Counted from the stretch's first letter, positions 44,767 to 56,880 are shown. The stretch is DNA of 64,000 nucleotides from CBDCFL01 sp965216135 (GCA_965216135.1 CBDCFL010000020.1:1-64000), one strand, 5' to 3'. The notes: generated by a model from the sequence alone, not told the origin. Program-made: numbers and translations.

Positions 44767-45930
44767 TACCACCGAGCGGAATGCCTGACTCACGTTGGGG
44801 ATTCCCAAGCGGTCCGATCTCTGACTCAATGTGGTGAACCAATGAGGTTCGCCATGGCAGCGCCTATCGACTTACGGAACGATTTTGACAGCGTCTCACT
44901 GCGGCGCCTCGCGAAGAGGACCAGGGACGCGACCCAGAGCCGTCGTCTGCTGGCGTTGGCCGAGGTCTACGATGGTGGCAGCAGGACGGATGCGTCGCGG
45001 ATCGGCGGCGTCGGTCTGCAGATCATTCGCGACTGGGTGCTGCGCTTCAACGCCCGCGGACCGGACGGGCTGGTCGATGGGAAGTCACCGGGCGCACCCT
45101 CGAAGCTCAACGCCGATCACCGCCGCGCACTGGCGGAGGTTGTTGGGGCCGGCCCGGTCCCGGCGGTGGACGGCGTCGTGCGCTGGCGGCGCAAGGACCT
45201 GGCGCGGTGGCTCTTGGAGACGTTCGCCATCTCGCTCGACGAGACCACGGTCGGGCGCGAGTTGAAGGCGCTCGGCTTCGCCAAGATCTCGGCGCGGCCG
45301 CGCCACTACGCGCAAAACGAGCTGGCCGTCGAGGCTTTTAAAAAAAACTTCCCCGCGAACTGGCGAAGATCCGGGCGAGGCTCCCGAAAGGCGTCGAGAT
45401 AGAGCTGTGGTGGCAAGATGAAGCCCGCATCGGCCAGAAGAATAAGCTCACACGCCGATGGGCCAGACGTGGCACGCGCCCGCGGGCGCCCCGCGACCAG
45501 CGCACCGAATGGGCCTATATCTTCGGCGCGATCTGTCCCGCGAAGGGGAAAGGCGCCGGGCTGGTCATGCCCTGGTGCGACACCGACGCCATGGCGGCGC
45601 ACCTCATCGAGATCAGTGCCGCCGTCGATCCCGGCGCCCATGCGGTGCTGATCGTCGATCAGGCCGGTTGGCACTTGACGCCCAAGCTGGCGATCCCCGA
45701 CAACATCACCGTCCTGGCGCTGCCGCCACGATCGCCCGAGTTGAACCCGGTGGAGAATGTCTGGCAATTCATGCGCGACAACTGGTTGTCGAACCGGATC
45801 TTCAAATCCTACGAAGACATCGTCGCGCTGTGCTGCCAAGCCTGGAACAACCTCATCGACCAACCATGGAAGATCATGTCCCTCGGCATGCGCAAATGGG
45901 CGCATGGGTTCTGATCAATGACCGTTGGTA
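44767..45930 (+). mobile_element. IS630-family element type c (1164 bp)
   Basis: Ends TACCACCGAGCGG and the inverse TACCAACGGTCAT, flanked by TAA (44764-44766 and 45931-45933). Removing it and one TAA rejoins Asn-Pro-Val-Met-Pro in the pump gene. The leader from 44798 carries GGGATTCCCAAGCGG and TGACTCAATG. It is only 254 bp from the type b element, in the same gene and orientation. Confidence 0.95.
44854..45914 (+). CDS. IS630-family transposase (type c), -1 frameshift at A8
   Basis: The first frame starts at the ATG at 44854 (MAAPIDLRNDFDSVSLRRLA; an earlier ATG at 44842 is possible) and includes the HTH GGVGLQIIRDWVLRFNARG. At GAGGCTTTTAAAAAAAACTTCC a -1 slip gives KKKLPRELAKIRARLPKGV and joins WWQDEARIGQ, VLIVDQAGWHLTP and PPRSPELNPVENVWQFM, with the full DDE triad, to the stop at 45914. 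Without the slip the protein ends at 45402 and lacks the catalytic core. Confidence 0.88.
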
Positions 45931-48014
45931 TAATGCCGATTGTGACGATTGTTGCGGTCGTCGCGATTGTGGCGAACGTCTTTATCTATTTAGGCGCGAA
46001 CAACCGCGGGGTGGAGTTTTTCGTCGAAAGCGAAACCGAACAGGCGATCATATTCGTGCGCGCGCGTGGCAACCTTTCGTTAAGCGAGAAAGATCTGCTG
46101 GTCAAACAGGCCGAGGATGTGGTGCTGGCCGCAGAGGGCGTCGAAAGCACATTTTCGTTTGCTGGCTCCGGTGGGCTAAACCAGAACACCGGCGGCGCGG
46201 CGGGCCCGCGCGACAGCATCGGTCAAATCCAGATCGAAATGACCCCCTGGGCCGAACGCCGGGATGACCCCGACCTTGACGGCGACAGGATCGTCGAGCG
46301 CCTGCAGGTCGAGTTGGACCGAATTCCGGGCATAAAGACCGAAATCCTATCCCTGTCGCGCGGGCCCGCCTCGGGCAAGCCGGTGCATCTGCGGCTGAAA
46401 TCGGACAACTGGAACGATCTGCTTGGCGCGGTAGCGATTGCCAACGCCAAGTTTCAACAGACCCCGGCGCTTGCTGACATTGAAGACACTTTGCCCCTGC
46501 CCGGCATCGACTGGCAGATTGACGTCGATGTTGAAAAAGCTGGGCGTTTCGGCGCGGATGTGGCCACCGTCGGTGGCATGGTTCAACTGGTCACGCGCGG
46601 CATTTTGCTCGACACGATGCGCGTGGACACATCCGACGAAGAGATCGAAATACGCGTGCGCTTGCCAGAAAAGGACCGGATCCTGTCGACGCTCGACACG
46701 CTCAAGGTGCGGACGCGCAACGGGCTGGTGCCTTTGTCGAATTTTGTGACACGCAAGCCGGTCAAGAAACTTGGCCAGATAAATCGTATCGATCAGAAAC
46801 GCTATTTCGACATCAAAGCCGCGCTTGAGGCCGCGGGTCAGTCAGCGATCACAATGAGCGATGCCGATGGCACGACCCTGGCGATCGGTCTTGGCCGCCT
46901 CGTGGTCGGTGACGCGGTTGCCGATGGCGGCGCGACGGTTCTTCGCGAAGTCGTCACACCTTCGGCGATCGGCGTGTTTTTCGGCTCCAAACCGAAGGTC
47001 AGGCTGTTTGAAATCAGCCTGCCGGGCGCTGATGTCGATCTGACAGCGGCGCAGGATATGCTCGACAATCGTGCCAGCCTGACGGCTGTGCCGGTAACCG
47101 CCGACGAGCGCATTGCGTTGATCACCGACTGGATCGAGACCGAGCGTCCGTTCGCGGCCTCGGTCGGCTTTGAATGGTCGGGCGATGCGGTTGAGCAAGC
47201 TGAATGCCAGGATTTCCTTGCCAAAGCATTTCTGGGTGCGCTGGGATTGATGTTTGTGATCCTGCTGGCGCAGTTTAACTCGTTTTACAATGCCGTCCTG
47301 GTCCTGCTGGCGGTGGTTTTATCGACGACCGGGGTTCTGATCGGGATGCTGGTCATGCAACAGAGCTTTTCGATCATCATGACCGGCACCGGGATCGTGG
47401 CGCTGGCCGGGATCGTGGTGAACAACAACATCGTTCTGATCGACACCTATCAGAATTACGCACGTTACATGCCCCGGCTTGAGGCGATCGTGCGAACCGC
47501 CGAGGTACGCATTCGCCCGGTTCTGTTGACCACCATAACCACAATGGCCGGGCTGACACCGATGATGTTCGGGCTTTCGCTCGATTTCATCGGCGGCGGC
47601 TATTCCATCGACAGCCCGACCGCGCTTTGGTGGAAGCAGTTGGCCACGGCCGTTGTCTTTGGTCTGGGCATTGCCACCGTGTTGACGCTGGTTCTGACGC
47701 CATCGATGTTGTCCCTTCGGGTCTGGGTAACCGCGGGTGCCTATGGCGCAAAGGCGCGCCTGGCGGCATTGGCGCTGGGGCGCGCCAGCCAGGCCGGGCA
47801 AGACCGCATTCTGCGCCGATCGGCGAGACGCATTCCCGCGCCGGAAATTCTGTGGGATACCAGCGATGTGCCCGTCGATGATGTGCCGGATCAAACGGTT
47901 GACATCGAAACCAAGCCCCGACCCCCGCTGAAAGCCGCCGAGTAGCCGAATTTTGCCGCGCGGGCGAATTTCTTGCAGGCCAAGGCTTGCATCCTGAGCG
48001 CGCTCGACACAAAA

Positions 48015-48028
48015 TGAACATGTGTTCA
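48015..48028. promoter_or_regulatory. candidate palindromic operator for the valine-catabolic operon
   Basis: TGAACA-TG-TGTTCA, perfect 6-bp arms with a 2-bp centre, extended by partly matching AT flanks, lies 22 bp before the first gene's ATG. The form suits a dimeric TetR- or GntR-type regulator of acyl-CoA metabolism. No regulator gene is adjacent, so the cognate protein is unknown. Confidence 0.5.
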
Positions 48029-48049
48029 ATTATGGCATTGGAGTCACCG

Positions 48050-49195
48050 ATGGATTTCGCACTGTCAGAAGAGCAAACCGCCATCTACGACATGGCGCGC
48101 GACTTTGGCCAAGTCGAAATTGCCCCCCATGCGCGCGACTGGGACCGCCAGGGCAGTATCCCAAAATCGCTCTGGCCGAAATTGGCAGAACTGGGCTTTG
48201 GCGGCCTTTACGTGCGCGAGGAAAACGGTGGATCGGGCCTGACGCGGCTGGATGCGACCTTGGTGTTCGAAGGGCTGGCTAGGTCGGACATCTCGGTTGC
48301 GACGTTCCTGTCGATCCACAACATGTGCGCTACAATGCTCGACAAATTCGGCTCGGATGCGGTCAAAAAACTGCACTTGGCCCCCGCGGTCACGATGGAC
48401 AGTCTGATCTCCTATTGCCTGACCGAACCGGGTTCCGGCAGCGATGCCGCGGCGCTGAAAACCCGCGCTGTGCGCACCAACGAAGGCTATGAGCTGACCG
48501 GCACCAAGGCGTTTATTTCCGGCGGCGGTTACTCGGATAGCTATGTGGTGATGTGCCGGACCGGCGAAGATGGGCCACGGGGAATTTCGGCGGTGATCGT
48601 CGAAGATGGCGCCGAAGGTCTGTCGTTTGGCGGGCTGGAAGACAAGATGGGCTGGAGGTCGCAGGAGACCCGCACCGTGCAGATGGACGCCTGCAAGGTA
48701 CCCGCCGAAAACCTGCTGGGCGATGAAGGCAAGGGGTTTTCCTATGCGATGGCCGGGCTGGACGGCGGGCGGCTGAATATATCGGCCTGCGCGCTGGGGG
48801 CCGCACAGGCGGCCCTTGATGCGACGCTGACTTACATGGGCGAACGCAAGGCATTCGGGCGCACCATCGACCAGTTTCAGGCCCTGCAATTCCGCCTGGC
48901 GGATATGGAGACCGAGATGCAGGCGGCGCGCACATTTTTGCGGCAGGCGGCGTGGAAGCTGGACAATGCCGCACCGGATGCCAGCAAATTCTGCGCCATG
49001 GCCAAGCGGCTGGTGACCGAGACAGCCAGTCGCGTCGCCGATCAATGCCTGCAATTGCATGGCGGCTATGGCTATCTGGCCGATTACGGGATCGAGAAGA
49101 TTGTCCGCGATTTACGGGTTTGTCAGATACTGGAAGGCACTAACGAGATCATGCGCCTGATCGTGGCCCGCAACCTGCTGGCCGAGCGGGGATGA
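48050..49195 (+). CDS. acyl-CoA dehydrogenase (isobutyryl-CoA dehydrogenase-like)
   Basis: 381 residues from the ATG at 48050; the start was chosen because the family begins MDFALSEEQTAIYDMARDF. FAD and substrate motifs are present: YCLTEPGSGSDAAALKTRA, FISGGGYSDSYVVM, and the C-terminal LHGGYGYLADYGIEKIVRD with ILEGTNEIMR holding the catalytic Glu. Position at the head of hibch and mmsB genes points to isobutyryl-CoA to methacrylyl-CoA in valine degradation. The stop overlaps the next start (ATGA). Confidence 0.92.
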   Translation: MDFALSEEQTAIYDMARDFGQVEIAPHARDWDRQGSIPKSLWPKLAELGFGGLYVREENGGSGLTRLDATLVFEGLARSDISVATFLSIHNMCATMLDKFGSDAVKKLHLAPAVTMDSLISYCLTEPGSGSDAAALKTRAVRTNEGYELTGTKAFISGGGYSDSYVVMCRTGEDGPRGISAVIVEDGAEGLSFGGLEDKMGWRSQETRTVQMDACKVPAENLLGDEGKGFSYAMAGLDGGRLNISACALGAAQAALDATLTYMGERKAFGRTIDQFQALQFRLADMETEMQAARTFLRQAAWKLDNAAPDASKFCAMAKRLVTETASRVADQCLQLHGGYGYLADYGIEKIVRDLRVCQILEGTNEIMRLIVARNLLAERG

Positions 49196-50235
49196 GCGAC
49201 ATCCATATTCGCAGGGCCGGACGCGCCGGGCGGATCACGCTGAACCGCCCCAAGGCACTGAATGCGCTCACATATGAGATGTGTCTGTCCATCGAGGGCG
49301 CGCTGGATGATTGGCGCAACGACAGGCAAGTCGAACTGATCGTCATAGACGCCACCGGCGAGCGCGCCTTTTGCGCCGGTGGCGATATTCAGGACATGTA
49401 TGACACCGCGCGCGCCGGCGACTTTGAATACGGGCGCCGGTTCTGGGCCGACGAATACCGCCTGAACGCGATGATCTTCCATTATCCCAAGCCATATGTG
49501 GCATTAATGCAGGGCTTCACCATGGGCGGCGGGGTCGGCATTTCGTGTCATGGCTCACACCGGATTGTGGACGAAACCACCCTGATCGCCATGCCGGAAT
49601 GCGGCATCGGGCTGGTTCCCGATGTCGGTGGTTCGTTGCTTTTGTCACAGGCACCGGGGCGCTGCGGTGAATACCTGGGCACCACGGCAACGCGGATGGG
49701 CCCGGGCGATGCGATTTACGCCGGATTTGCCGATTACTGCATCCCCCAGGCGGACTGGCCGAAACTGATCGCCGATCTGGAAGAGGCCGGCGATCACAGC
49801 CTGATCGACGCGGCCGCACAGCCCGCGCCCGATGCGTGGCTGTCCGCCCTGCAACCACAGATCGACACACATTTCGCAGGTGAAACGCTGGCCGACATCG
49901 CCCGCTCGCTGGCTGGAGATGATAGCGAATTCGCCCGATCGGCGCTCAAGTCGCTCGGCCGCGTCAGCCCGCTGTCTGCCGCCTGCACAGTGGAAATGCT
50001 GCACCGGCTGCGCGGCTCTGAAGACATCGCCAAAGCACTCGACCTCGAGTACCGCTTCACCTATCGTTCAGCGCAATATGGCGATTTTCTCGAAGGCATC
50101 CGCGCCACCCTCATCGATAAGGACCGCTCGCCGAAATGGCAGCATGAAAGTGCCTACTCGGTGACATTAACTGATGTCAGCAAGATGCTGACACCTTTGC
50201 CAAAAGACGCGCCAATACTGGAGATTGCGCCATGA
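49192..50235 (+). CDS. 3-hydroxyisobutyryl-CoA hydrolase (enoyl-CoA hydratase/isomerase family)
   Basis: 347 residues, longer than ordinary enoyl-CoA hydratases and of the usual length for HIBYL-CoA hydrolase. Marks are AFCAGGDIQDMYDTAR, QGFTMGGGVGISCHGSHR (oxyanion hole) and MPECGIGLVPDVGGSLLLS with the catalytic Glu region. It releases 3-hydroxyisobutyrate from its CoA ester. It overlaps both neighbours by 4 bp (ATGA), so the three genes are tightly coupled. Confidence 0.92.
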   Translation: MSDIHIRRAGRAGRITLNRPKALNALTYEMCLSIEGALDDWRNDRQVELIVIDATGERAFCAGGDIQDMYDTARAGDFEYGRRFWADEYRLNAMIFHYPKPYVALMQGFTMGGGVGISCHGSHRIVDETTLIAMPECGIGLVPDVGGSLLLSQAPGRCGEYLGTTATRMGPGDAIYAGFADYCIPQADWPKLIADLEEAGDHSLIDAAAQPAPDAWLSALQPQIDTHFAGETLADIARSLAGDDSEFARSALKSLGRVSPLSAACTVEMLHRLRGSEDIAKALDLEYRFTYRSAQYGDFLEGIRATLIDKDRSPKWQHESAYSVTLTDVSKMLTPLPKDAPILEIAP

Positions 50236-51104
50236 AAATCGGCTTTATCGGATTGGGCAATATGGGCGCGCCGATGGCGGCAAATCTGGTGGCGGCAGGT
50301 CATGAGGTTGCCGGATTTGATCTGGTCGCGCCCTGCCCCAAAGGCGTGACACAGGCCGACAGCACGACCCAGGCGGCAAAGGACGCGGAAATTGTCATCA
50401 CCATGCTGCCAAATGGTGCGATCCTGCGAACGGTTGCGAACCAGATCGTTCCGGCAATGCGCGCGGGCGCGGTGCTGGCCGATTGCTCGACCGTTGACGT
50501 AGAAAGCGCCCGCACAGTGGCCGGTCAGGCGGTCAGCGCCGGATTGCTCGCCGTAGACGCGCCGGTTTCCGGCGGCATCACCGGTGCAGCCGCAGGCACT
50601 CTGACATTCATGGCCGGTGGCAGTGACGTGGCCTTCGCCAAGGTCGCGCCGCTTTTTGACATTATGGGCCAGAAAGCGGTGCACTGCGGGCCATCCGGGG
50701 CCGGTCAGGCGGCGAAGATCTGCAACAACATGATCCTGGGCGTGACCATGATCGCAACCTGCGAAGCCTTTGCTTTGGCTGACAAACTTGGCCTCGACCG
50801 GCAGAAAATGTTCGACGTGGTCAGCACCTCATCGGGCTATTCCTGGACAATGAACGCCTATTGCCCGGCCCCCGGCATCGGACCGACCAGCCCGGCGGAT
50901 AACGATTACCTGCCTGGATTTGCCGCCGATCTGATGCTGAAGGATCTGCGTTTGTCGCAACAGGCGGCCGAAGGCGTGGATGCCGATACGCCGTTGGGCG
51001 GACATGCGACCGATCTTTACGCCCAATTCGTCGAGAATGAAGACGGTGCAGGACGCGATTTCTCTGCCATGTTGCAGCGGTTTGAAAAGCGCGGACGCAG
51101 TTGA
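50232..51104 (+). CDS. mmsB: 3-hydroxyisobutyrate dehydrogenase
   Basis: 290 residues. The NAD-binding GFIGLGNMGAPMAANLVAAGHEV, the substrate signature DAPVSGGITGAAAGTLTFM, and the catalytic Lys region GPSGAGQAAKICNNMILG are all present. It oxidises 3-hydroxyisobutyrate to methylmalonate semialdehyde, the step after the preceding gene product. mmsA is not in the window. The stop overlaps the TTG start of the following P450 gene. Confidence 0.95.
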   Translation: MKIGFIGLGNMGAPMAANLVAAGHEVAGFDLVAPCPKGVTQADSTTQAAKDAEIVITMLPNGAILRTVANQIVPAMRAGAVLADCSTVDVESARTVAGQAVSAGLLAVDAPVSGGITGAAAGTLTFMAGGSDVAFAKVAPLFDIMGQKAVHCGPSGAGQAAKICNNMILGVTMIATCEAFALADKLGLDRQKMFDVVSTSSGYSWTMNAYCPAPGIGPTSPADNDYLPGFAADLMLKDLRLSQQAAEGVDADTPLGGHATDLYAQFVENEDGAGRDFSAMLQRFEKRGRS

Positions 51105-52273
51105 TCACGCTATCCCAATCGCCGACCGACGATGGCTTTGTCCAGAACCCCTATACGTTCTATGAGGCTGCGCGCGCCGATGCGGGCGAGCTGTTTTTCT
51201 GGCAGGACTACGCGATACCGTCCGCCCTATCCTATGCGACCGTTTCGGCGATCCTGCGCGACCGCCGCTTTGGCCGTGAGCCCCCTGCTGGCCATGAGCC
51301 GGAAAAGCCACCTCATCAGGCGGCGTTTTGGGCGCTGGAAGATCATTCGCTGCTGCAACTGGAGCCGCCGCGCCACACAGCGTTGCGCAGGCTGGTTTTG
51401 CACGGCTTCACCTCGCGCCGGATCGCCGGCATGGGCGATGAGATCACCGCGCTTTGCCACGAATTGATCGACGCACTGCCGCCCGGTGGCGCTGACCTCT
51501 TGCCGCATTTCGTCAACCGGCTGCCGGTCATTGTGGTCGCGCGGCTGTTGGGCGTGCCGGATACCCATGCCGACAAATTGCTTGGCTGGAGCCATGCCAT
51601 CGTCGGCATGTATCAGGCCAAACGCACATATCAGATGGAAGTTGCCGCCGCTGCCGCCAGCCAGGAGTTCGCGGATTTCCTGTCTGATTACATAAACTTC
51701 CGCCGCTCGCGCCCGGGCGATGACCTGATCACCGAACTGATCGCTGCCGAAGAAGATGGCAACAAACTAACCATGCAGGAAATGCTGACCACCTGTATAT
51801 TGCTGCTGAACGCCGGTCATGAGGCCACGGTTCATACCCTGGGCAATGGCGTGGCCGCGTTACTGGCGGGCGGGCATTGGGGCAGCCCCGTGACCGATGC
51901 AATGATCGAGGAAATTCTGCGCTACGACCCGCCGCTGCATATGTTCACGCGTTATGCTTACGAGGATGTCGAGATAGCCGGTCACCTGATCCCGAAAAAC
52001 TCTGAAATCGGCTGCCTGCTCGGCGCGGCAAATCGCGACCCGAACCGCTGGGACGAGCCCGCCGCCTTCAGGCCTGAGCGCCCAGTGAAAACCAACACAT
52101 CCTTTGGCGCCGGCACGCATTTCTGCATCGGCGCGCCACTGGCACGGCTCGAATTGAATTGCGCTCTGAGTGTATTGTTCGCCCGCCTGCCCAATCTGGC
52201 ACTGGCCGAGGCGCCGCGTTACGCATCGACCTACCATTTCCACGGGCTGGAAACGCAGCCGGTCACTTACTGA
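51101..52273 (+). CDS. cytochrome P450
   Basis: 390 residues, a soluble bacterial P450. The start is taken as TTG at 51101 overlapping the mmsB stop (TTGA). Family motifs are the I-helix NAGHEATVHTLG (acid/Thr pair as Glu-Ala-Thr), the K-helix EEILRYDPP (ExxR), and the heme loop FGAGTHFCIGAPLARLE with the cysteine thiolate ligand. Being the fourth gene of a valine operon is unusual; the substrate is unknown and may be a branched-chain or acyl compound. No ferredoxin gene is adjacent, though a ferredoxin-NADP reductase lies at 56062. Confidence 0.93.
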   Translation: MITLSQSPTDDGFVQNPYTFYEAARADAGELFFWQDYAIPSALSYATVSAILRDRRFGREPPAGHEPEKPPHQAAFWALEDHSLLQLEPPRHTALRRLVLHGFTSRRIAGMGDEITALCHELIDALPPGGADLLPHFVNRLPVIVVARLLGVPDTHADKLLGWSHAIVGMYQAKRTYQMEVAAAAASQEFADFLSDYINFRRSRPGDDLITELIAAEEDGNKLTMQEMLTTCILLLNAGHEATVHTLGNGVAALLAGGHWGSPVTDAMIEEILRYDPPLHMFTRYAYEDVEIAGHLIPKNSEIGCLLGAANRDPNRWDEPAAFRPERPVKTNTSFGAGTHFCIGAPLARLELNCALSVLFARLPNLALAEAPRYASTYHFHGLETQPVTY

Positions 52274-52309
52274 GCTTTTCCTCGTGGAAATACTCAAACT
52301 AGTGCGTTG

Positions 52310-52786
52310 TTACAAAGGCAGGGCAGTGGTGGATTTTATCTCTTCCATGCTCAAAAGTGCTGTGACGTTGTAGATCTTCACCTCGGATATCAGCGCCTGG
52401 TAAAACGTGTCATAAGCGCGCGCATTGGCCACCCGCACCTTGAGGATGTAATCAATATCGCCCGCCAGTCTGTGCGCTTCCATCACTTCGGGGCGCTCTC
52501 GCAGGGCGCGTAGGAATTTTTCCTGCCAGTCGGCTTCATGTTCTGATGTGCGGATCAGCACGAAAAAACAGGCCTCTAATCCCAAAGCATCCGCATCCAG
52601 TAAGACCGTATCGCCCTTGATCACGCCAGCCTGGCGCATCTTTTTGATGCGGTTCCACACCGGGGTCTTGGATGAGCCCACTTTGCGAGCAATATCTTCC
52701 AGCGACTGGGCGGCATCGACCTGCAATTCGGCGAGGATTTTCCGATCGGTCTCATCAATTCGGACGGACATTCTGAATTTCTCCAT
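52310..52786 (-). CDS. Lrp/AsnC-family transcriptional regulator
   Basis: 158 residues; a start at 52771 (MSVRIDETDRKIL) is the more usual length. The N-terminal HTH is SLEDIARKVGSSKTPVWNRIKKM, followed by the RAM/AsnC ligand domain (LGLEACFFVLIRTSEHE, then AHRLAGDIDYILKVRV). It is divergent from the sulfate-reduction operon with 121 bp between, so it is the candidate regulator of that operon, probably responding to an amino acid such as cysteine or methionine. Confidence 0.92.
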   Translation of the reverse strand: MEKFRMSVRIDETDRKILAELQVDAAQSLEDIARKVGSSKTPVWNRIKKMRQAGVIKGDTVLLDADALGLEACFFVLIRTSEHEADWQEKFLRALRERPEVMEAHRLAGDIDYILKVRVANARAYDTFYQALISEVKIYNVTALLSMEEIKSTTALPL

Positions 52787-52789
52787 TTA

Positions 52790-52806
52790 CGGGAAACAAC
52801 ATCCCG
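52790..52806. promoter_or_regulatory. candidate Lrp-type operator in the lrp/cys intergenic region
   Basis: CGGGA-AACAACA-TCCCG, perfect 5-bp arms with a 7-bp spacer, lies just upstream of the Lrp-family start codon. The 17-bp dyad fits the size of Lrp/AsnC sites, so it may mediate autoregulation or control of the divergent sulfur operon. Confidence 0.45.
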
Positions 52807-52907
52807 ATTGCGCCGTGTTGCAGGGTAAAGTTCCTTATCTGGCCGGGTATATAGCAATTAACTGGGATAATGTCCTATATACAACCGGAAAACCGCGTGA
52901 GGTTACC

Positions 52908-53202
52908 ATGGCCCGAAAATTCACACCTAAAATCGTTACGGCGAACGCCCTGCTTGAGGGCGACGTGATCTATCTGACCGCAGACGACCAATGGTCGCGC
53001 GATCATGGCGATGCCGAATATATCACCGATGAGGCCCATGCACAGCTGCGCCTGCTGGATGCGCTCAGCCAGGGCGACATTGTGGGTGCCTATCTGGCCG
53101 ACGCGGTTCTGGGCAAAGACGGCCCCGAGCCGTTGCATTTCCGCGAGGCGTTTCGCACGCGCGGGCCGTCCAACTATCCCCACGGCAAACAGGAAGACGC
53201 GC

Positions 53203-53210
<8 letters not shown>
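52908..53210 (+). CDS. DUF2849 domain protein of the sulfate-reduction operon
   Basis: 100 residues from the ATG at 52908 (MARKFTPKIVTANALLEGDV). The DUF2849 pattern is seen in VYLT-like YLTADDQWSRDHGDAEYI and ADAVLGKDGPEPLHFREAFRTRGPSNY. The family occurs almost only beside cysI in alphaproteobacteria, suggesting a role in sulfite reductase assembly or siroheme supply; this is not proven. It overlaps the next gene by 8 bp (TTGTATAA). Confidence 0.88.
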
Positions 53211-54945
<1,735 letters not shown>

Positions 54946-56061
54946 TGTTCTCGAACATGCGCTGAGCGATCCTTTGGTTGGTCGCATGGCGCTGGTCAGC
55001 AGTTTCGGCGCGGAATCGGTGGCGCTGCTGCACATGGTCTCAGTGCTCGACCGCACCACGCCGGTTCTGTTTCTCGATACCGAAATGCTGTTTCCCGAAA
55101 CGCTCGCCTATCAGGTCGAAGTGACCGAGAGCCTCGGCCTGAGTGATGTGCGCATCATCCGGCCCGCCCGTGAGGACGTGTTCGCGCGCGATCCCGACGG
55201 CATTCTGCATCTGGCCGATCCCAATGCCTGCTGCGAGTTGCGCAAACGCGAACCGCTGCAACGCGCGCTGGGCGAGTTCGACTCCTGGGCCACGGGGCGC
55301 AAAAGGTTTCAGACCGACGCGCGCGCCGGGTTGGAGTTTTTCGAGGACGAAGAAGGCCAGCGGATCAAGGTCAATCCGCTGGTCCACTGGGCCCGCGAGG
55401 ATGTTGCGGAATATATCCTGAACAACCGCCTGCCCCGCCACCCGCTGGTCAAACGTGGCTATCCCTCGCTTGGCTGCATACCCTGCACCGCGAAAGTTGA
55501 GGAAGGTGATGAGGAACGATCCGGCCGCTGGCGCGGGTTCGACAAGGACGAATGCGGCATTCACTTTGTCGATGGCAAGCCGGTTCCGGGACCGGACCCC
55601 GAGGAATATGCCCATGTGATCGTATCTGACGCCGGCTTTGGCCGCGAGGATTGGGAAGATTTCGACGCCGCCAATGTGCTTGATCTGACGTCGGATACAG
55701 ATCCGGTGAGCCTGCGCGATCAGATTGGCGGTATTGACATGATCCGCATCGATTTTCCCAGTTTCGCCGATGGCCGTGGCTTTACCATCGCCCGTCAGCT
55801 GCGCCTGATGGGCTACCGCGGACGGCTGCGCGCAAGTGGTCATCTCATATCGGACCAATATGCAATGGCGCGCCGCGCCGGTTTCGATGAGATCGAAATC
55901 AGCCGTGATCTGGCCCGGCGCCAGCCCGAGGCGGACTGGGCCTTCCGCGCCAACTGGCAAGCCTTTGATTACCAGGCGCGGTTGCGCGGACAAGCGGCTT
56001 TCGCTGGCAGCACTCAACGATTAGAAGGAGCCGCCGGGCAGGCCCCGGTTGCAAAAACCAG

Positions 56062-56880
56062 ATGAACGACACAAGCCCGGTGAACGAACAAACTGCAGCC
56101 CGCGTGGCAACTCTGCCCGACGCCCAGACGGTGACCCATGTTCGACACTGGACCGACCGGCTGTTTTCATTCCGGGTGGCTCGGCCGAAATCTCTGCGGT
56201 TTCGTTCAGGCGAATTCGTGATGATCGGCCTGCTCGGCGAAAACGCAAAACCGCTGTTGCGCGCTTATTCAATCGCCTCGCCTTCGTGGGATGAGGAATT
56301 AGAGTTTTACTCGATCAAAGTGCCCGACGGCCCGCTGACCAGCCGCTTGCAACATATTGAGGCGGGCGATCAGATCATCCTGCGACCGAAACCGGTTGGA
56401 ACACTGGTTCACGACGCGCTGCTGGCGGGCAAACGGCTATGGCTTTTTGCCACCGGAACCGGGATTGCGCCGTTTGCTAGCCTGATGCGCGACCCTGAAA
56501 CCTACGAGAGTTATGACCAGGTGGTGATCATGCACACCTGCCGCGATGCCGCTGAATTGGCATATGGGCGCGAACTGATCGAAAACTTGCCCGGCGATCC
56601 GCTAATTGGGGAAATTGTTGGCGACAAACTGATCTACTACCCGACCACTACGCAGGAACAAACGCCGCAGATGGGCCGGATTACCGACAATCTGACGTCC
56701 GGGCGGGTGTTCGACGAGCTTGGTATTGCGAGCATCGCACTCGAAACCGACCGCGCCATGGTTTGCGGCTCGTTGGCCTTCAACACCGATATGAAAGCCG
56801 TCCTGGAAGGCTTTGGCCTGCGCGAAGGCGCCAATTCCGACCCGGCTGAGTATGTGGTCGAAAAGGCGTTTGTTGGCTGA
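56062..56880 (+). CDS. fpr: ferredoxin-NADP+ reductase
   Basis: 272 residues. FAD-binding RAYSIASP and the NADP-binding GTGIAPFASLMRDPETYE are recognised, with the C-terminal SLAFNTDMKAVLEGFGLREG and terminal aromatic-poor EYVVEKAFVG typical of the proteobacterial Fpr subclass. It would supply reduced ferredoxin to sulfite reductase; its place as last gene of the operon, with a 4-bp overlap, supports that role. Confidence 0.94.
   Translation: MNDTSPVNEQTAARVATLPDAQTVTHVRHWTDRLFSFRVARPKSLRFRSGEFVMIGLLGENAKPLLRAYSIASPSWDEELEFYSIKVPDGPLTSRLQHIEAGDQIILRPKPVGTLVHDALLAGKRLWLFATGTGIAPFASLMRDPETYESYDQVVIMHTCRDAAELAYGRELIENLPGDPLIGEIVGDKLIYYPTTTQEQTPQMGRITDNLTSGRVFDELGIASIALETDRAMVCGSLAFNTDMKAVLEGFGLREGANSDPAEYVVEKAFVG

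Larger units (their letters stand above)
41871..47945 (+). pseudogene. RND efflux pump (AcrB/MexB-like permease), broken by two IS630 elements and two frameshifts
   Basis: The start (VDWAGAHARMVIAFVVLSVIAG, then EGEPDIEIPALFVSVPFPG) and the proton-relay region (SNIVMFGLILAVGMLVDGAI) are normal until about 43085, where GCCATTGGGTGG lacks one base of the expected ATTGTGGTGGTC; the frame resumes as VEYADRRIKEGVGPM. IS630 type b lies at 43350-44509, IS630 type c at 44767-45930, and a second 1-base loss lies near 44720 before FGRVIKFITHNP. The last part (45931-47945: NPVMPIVTIV through LPLAQFNS-like helices to VLTLVLTPSMLSL) is intact. The reconstructed protein would be about 1240 residues. It is not expressed as a working pump. 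Confidence 0.93.
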
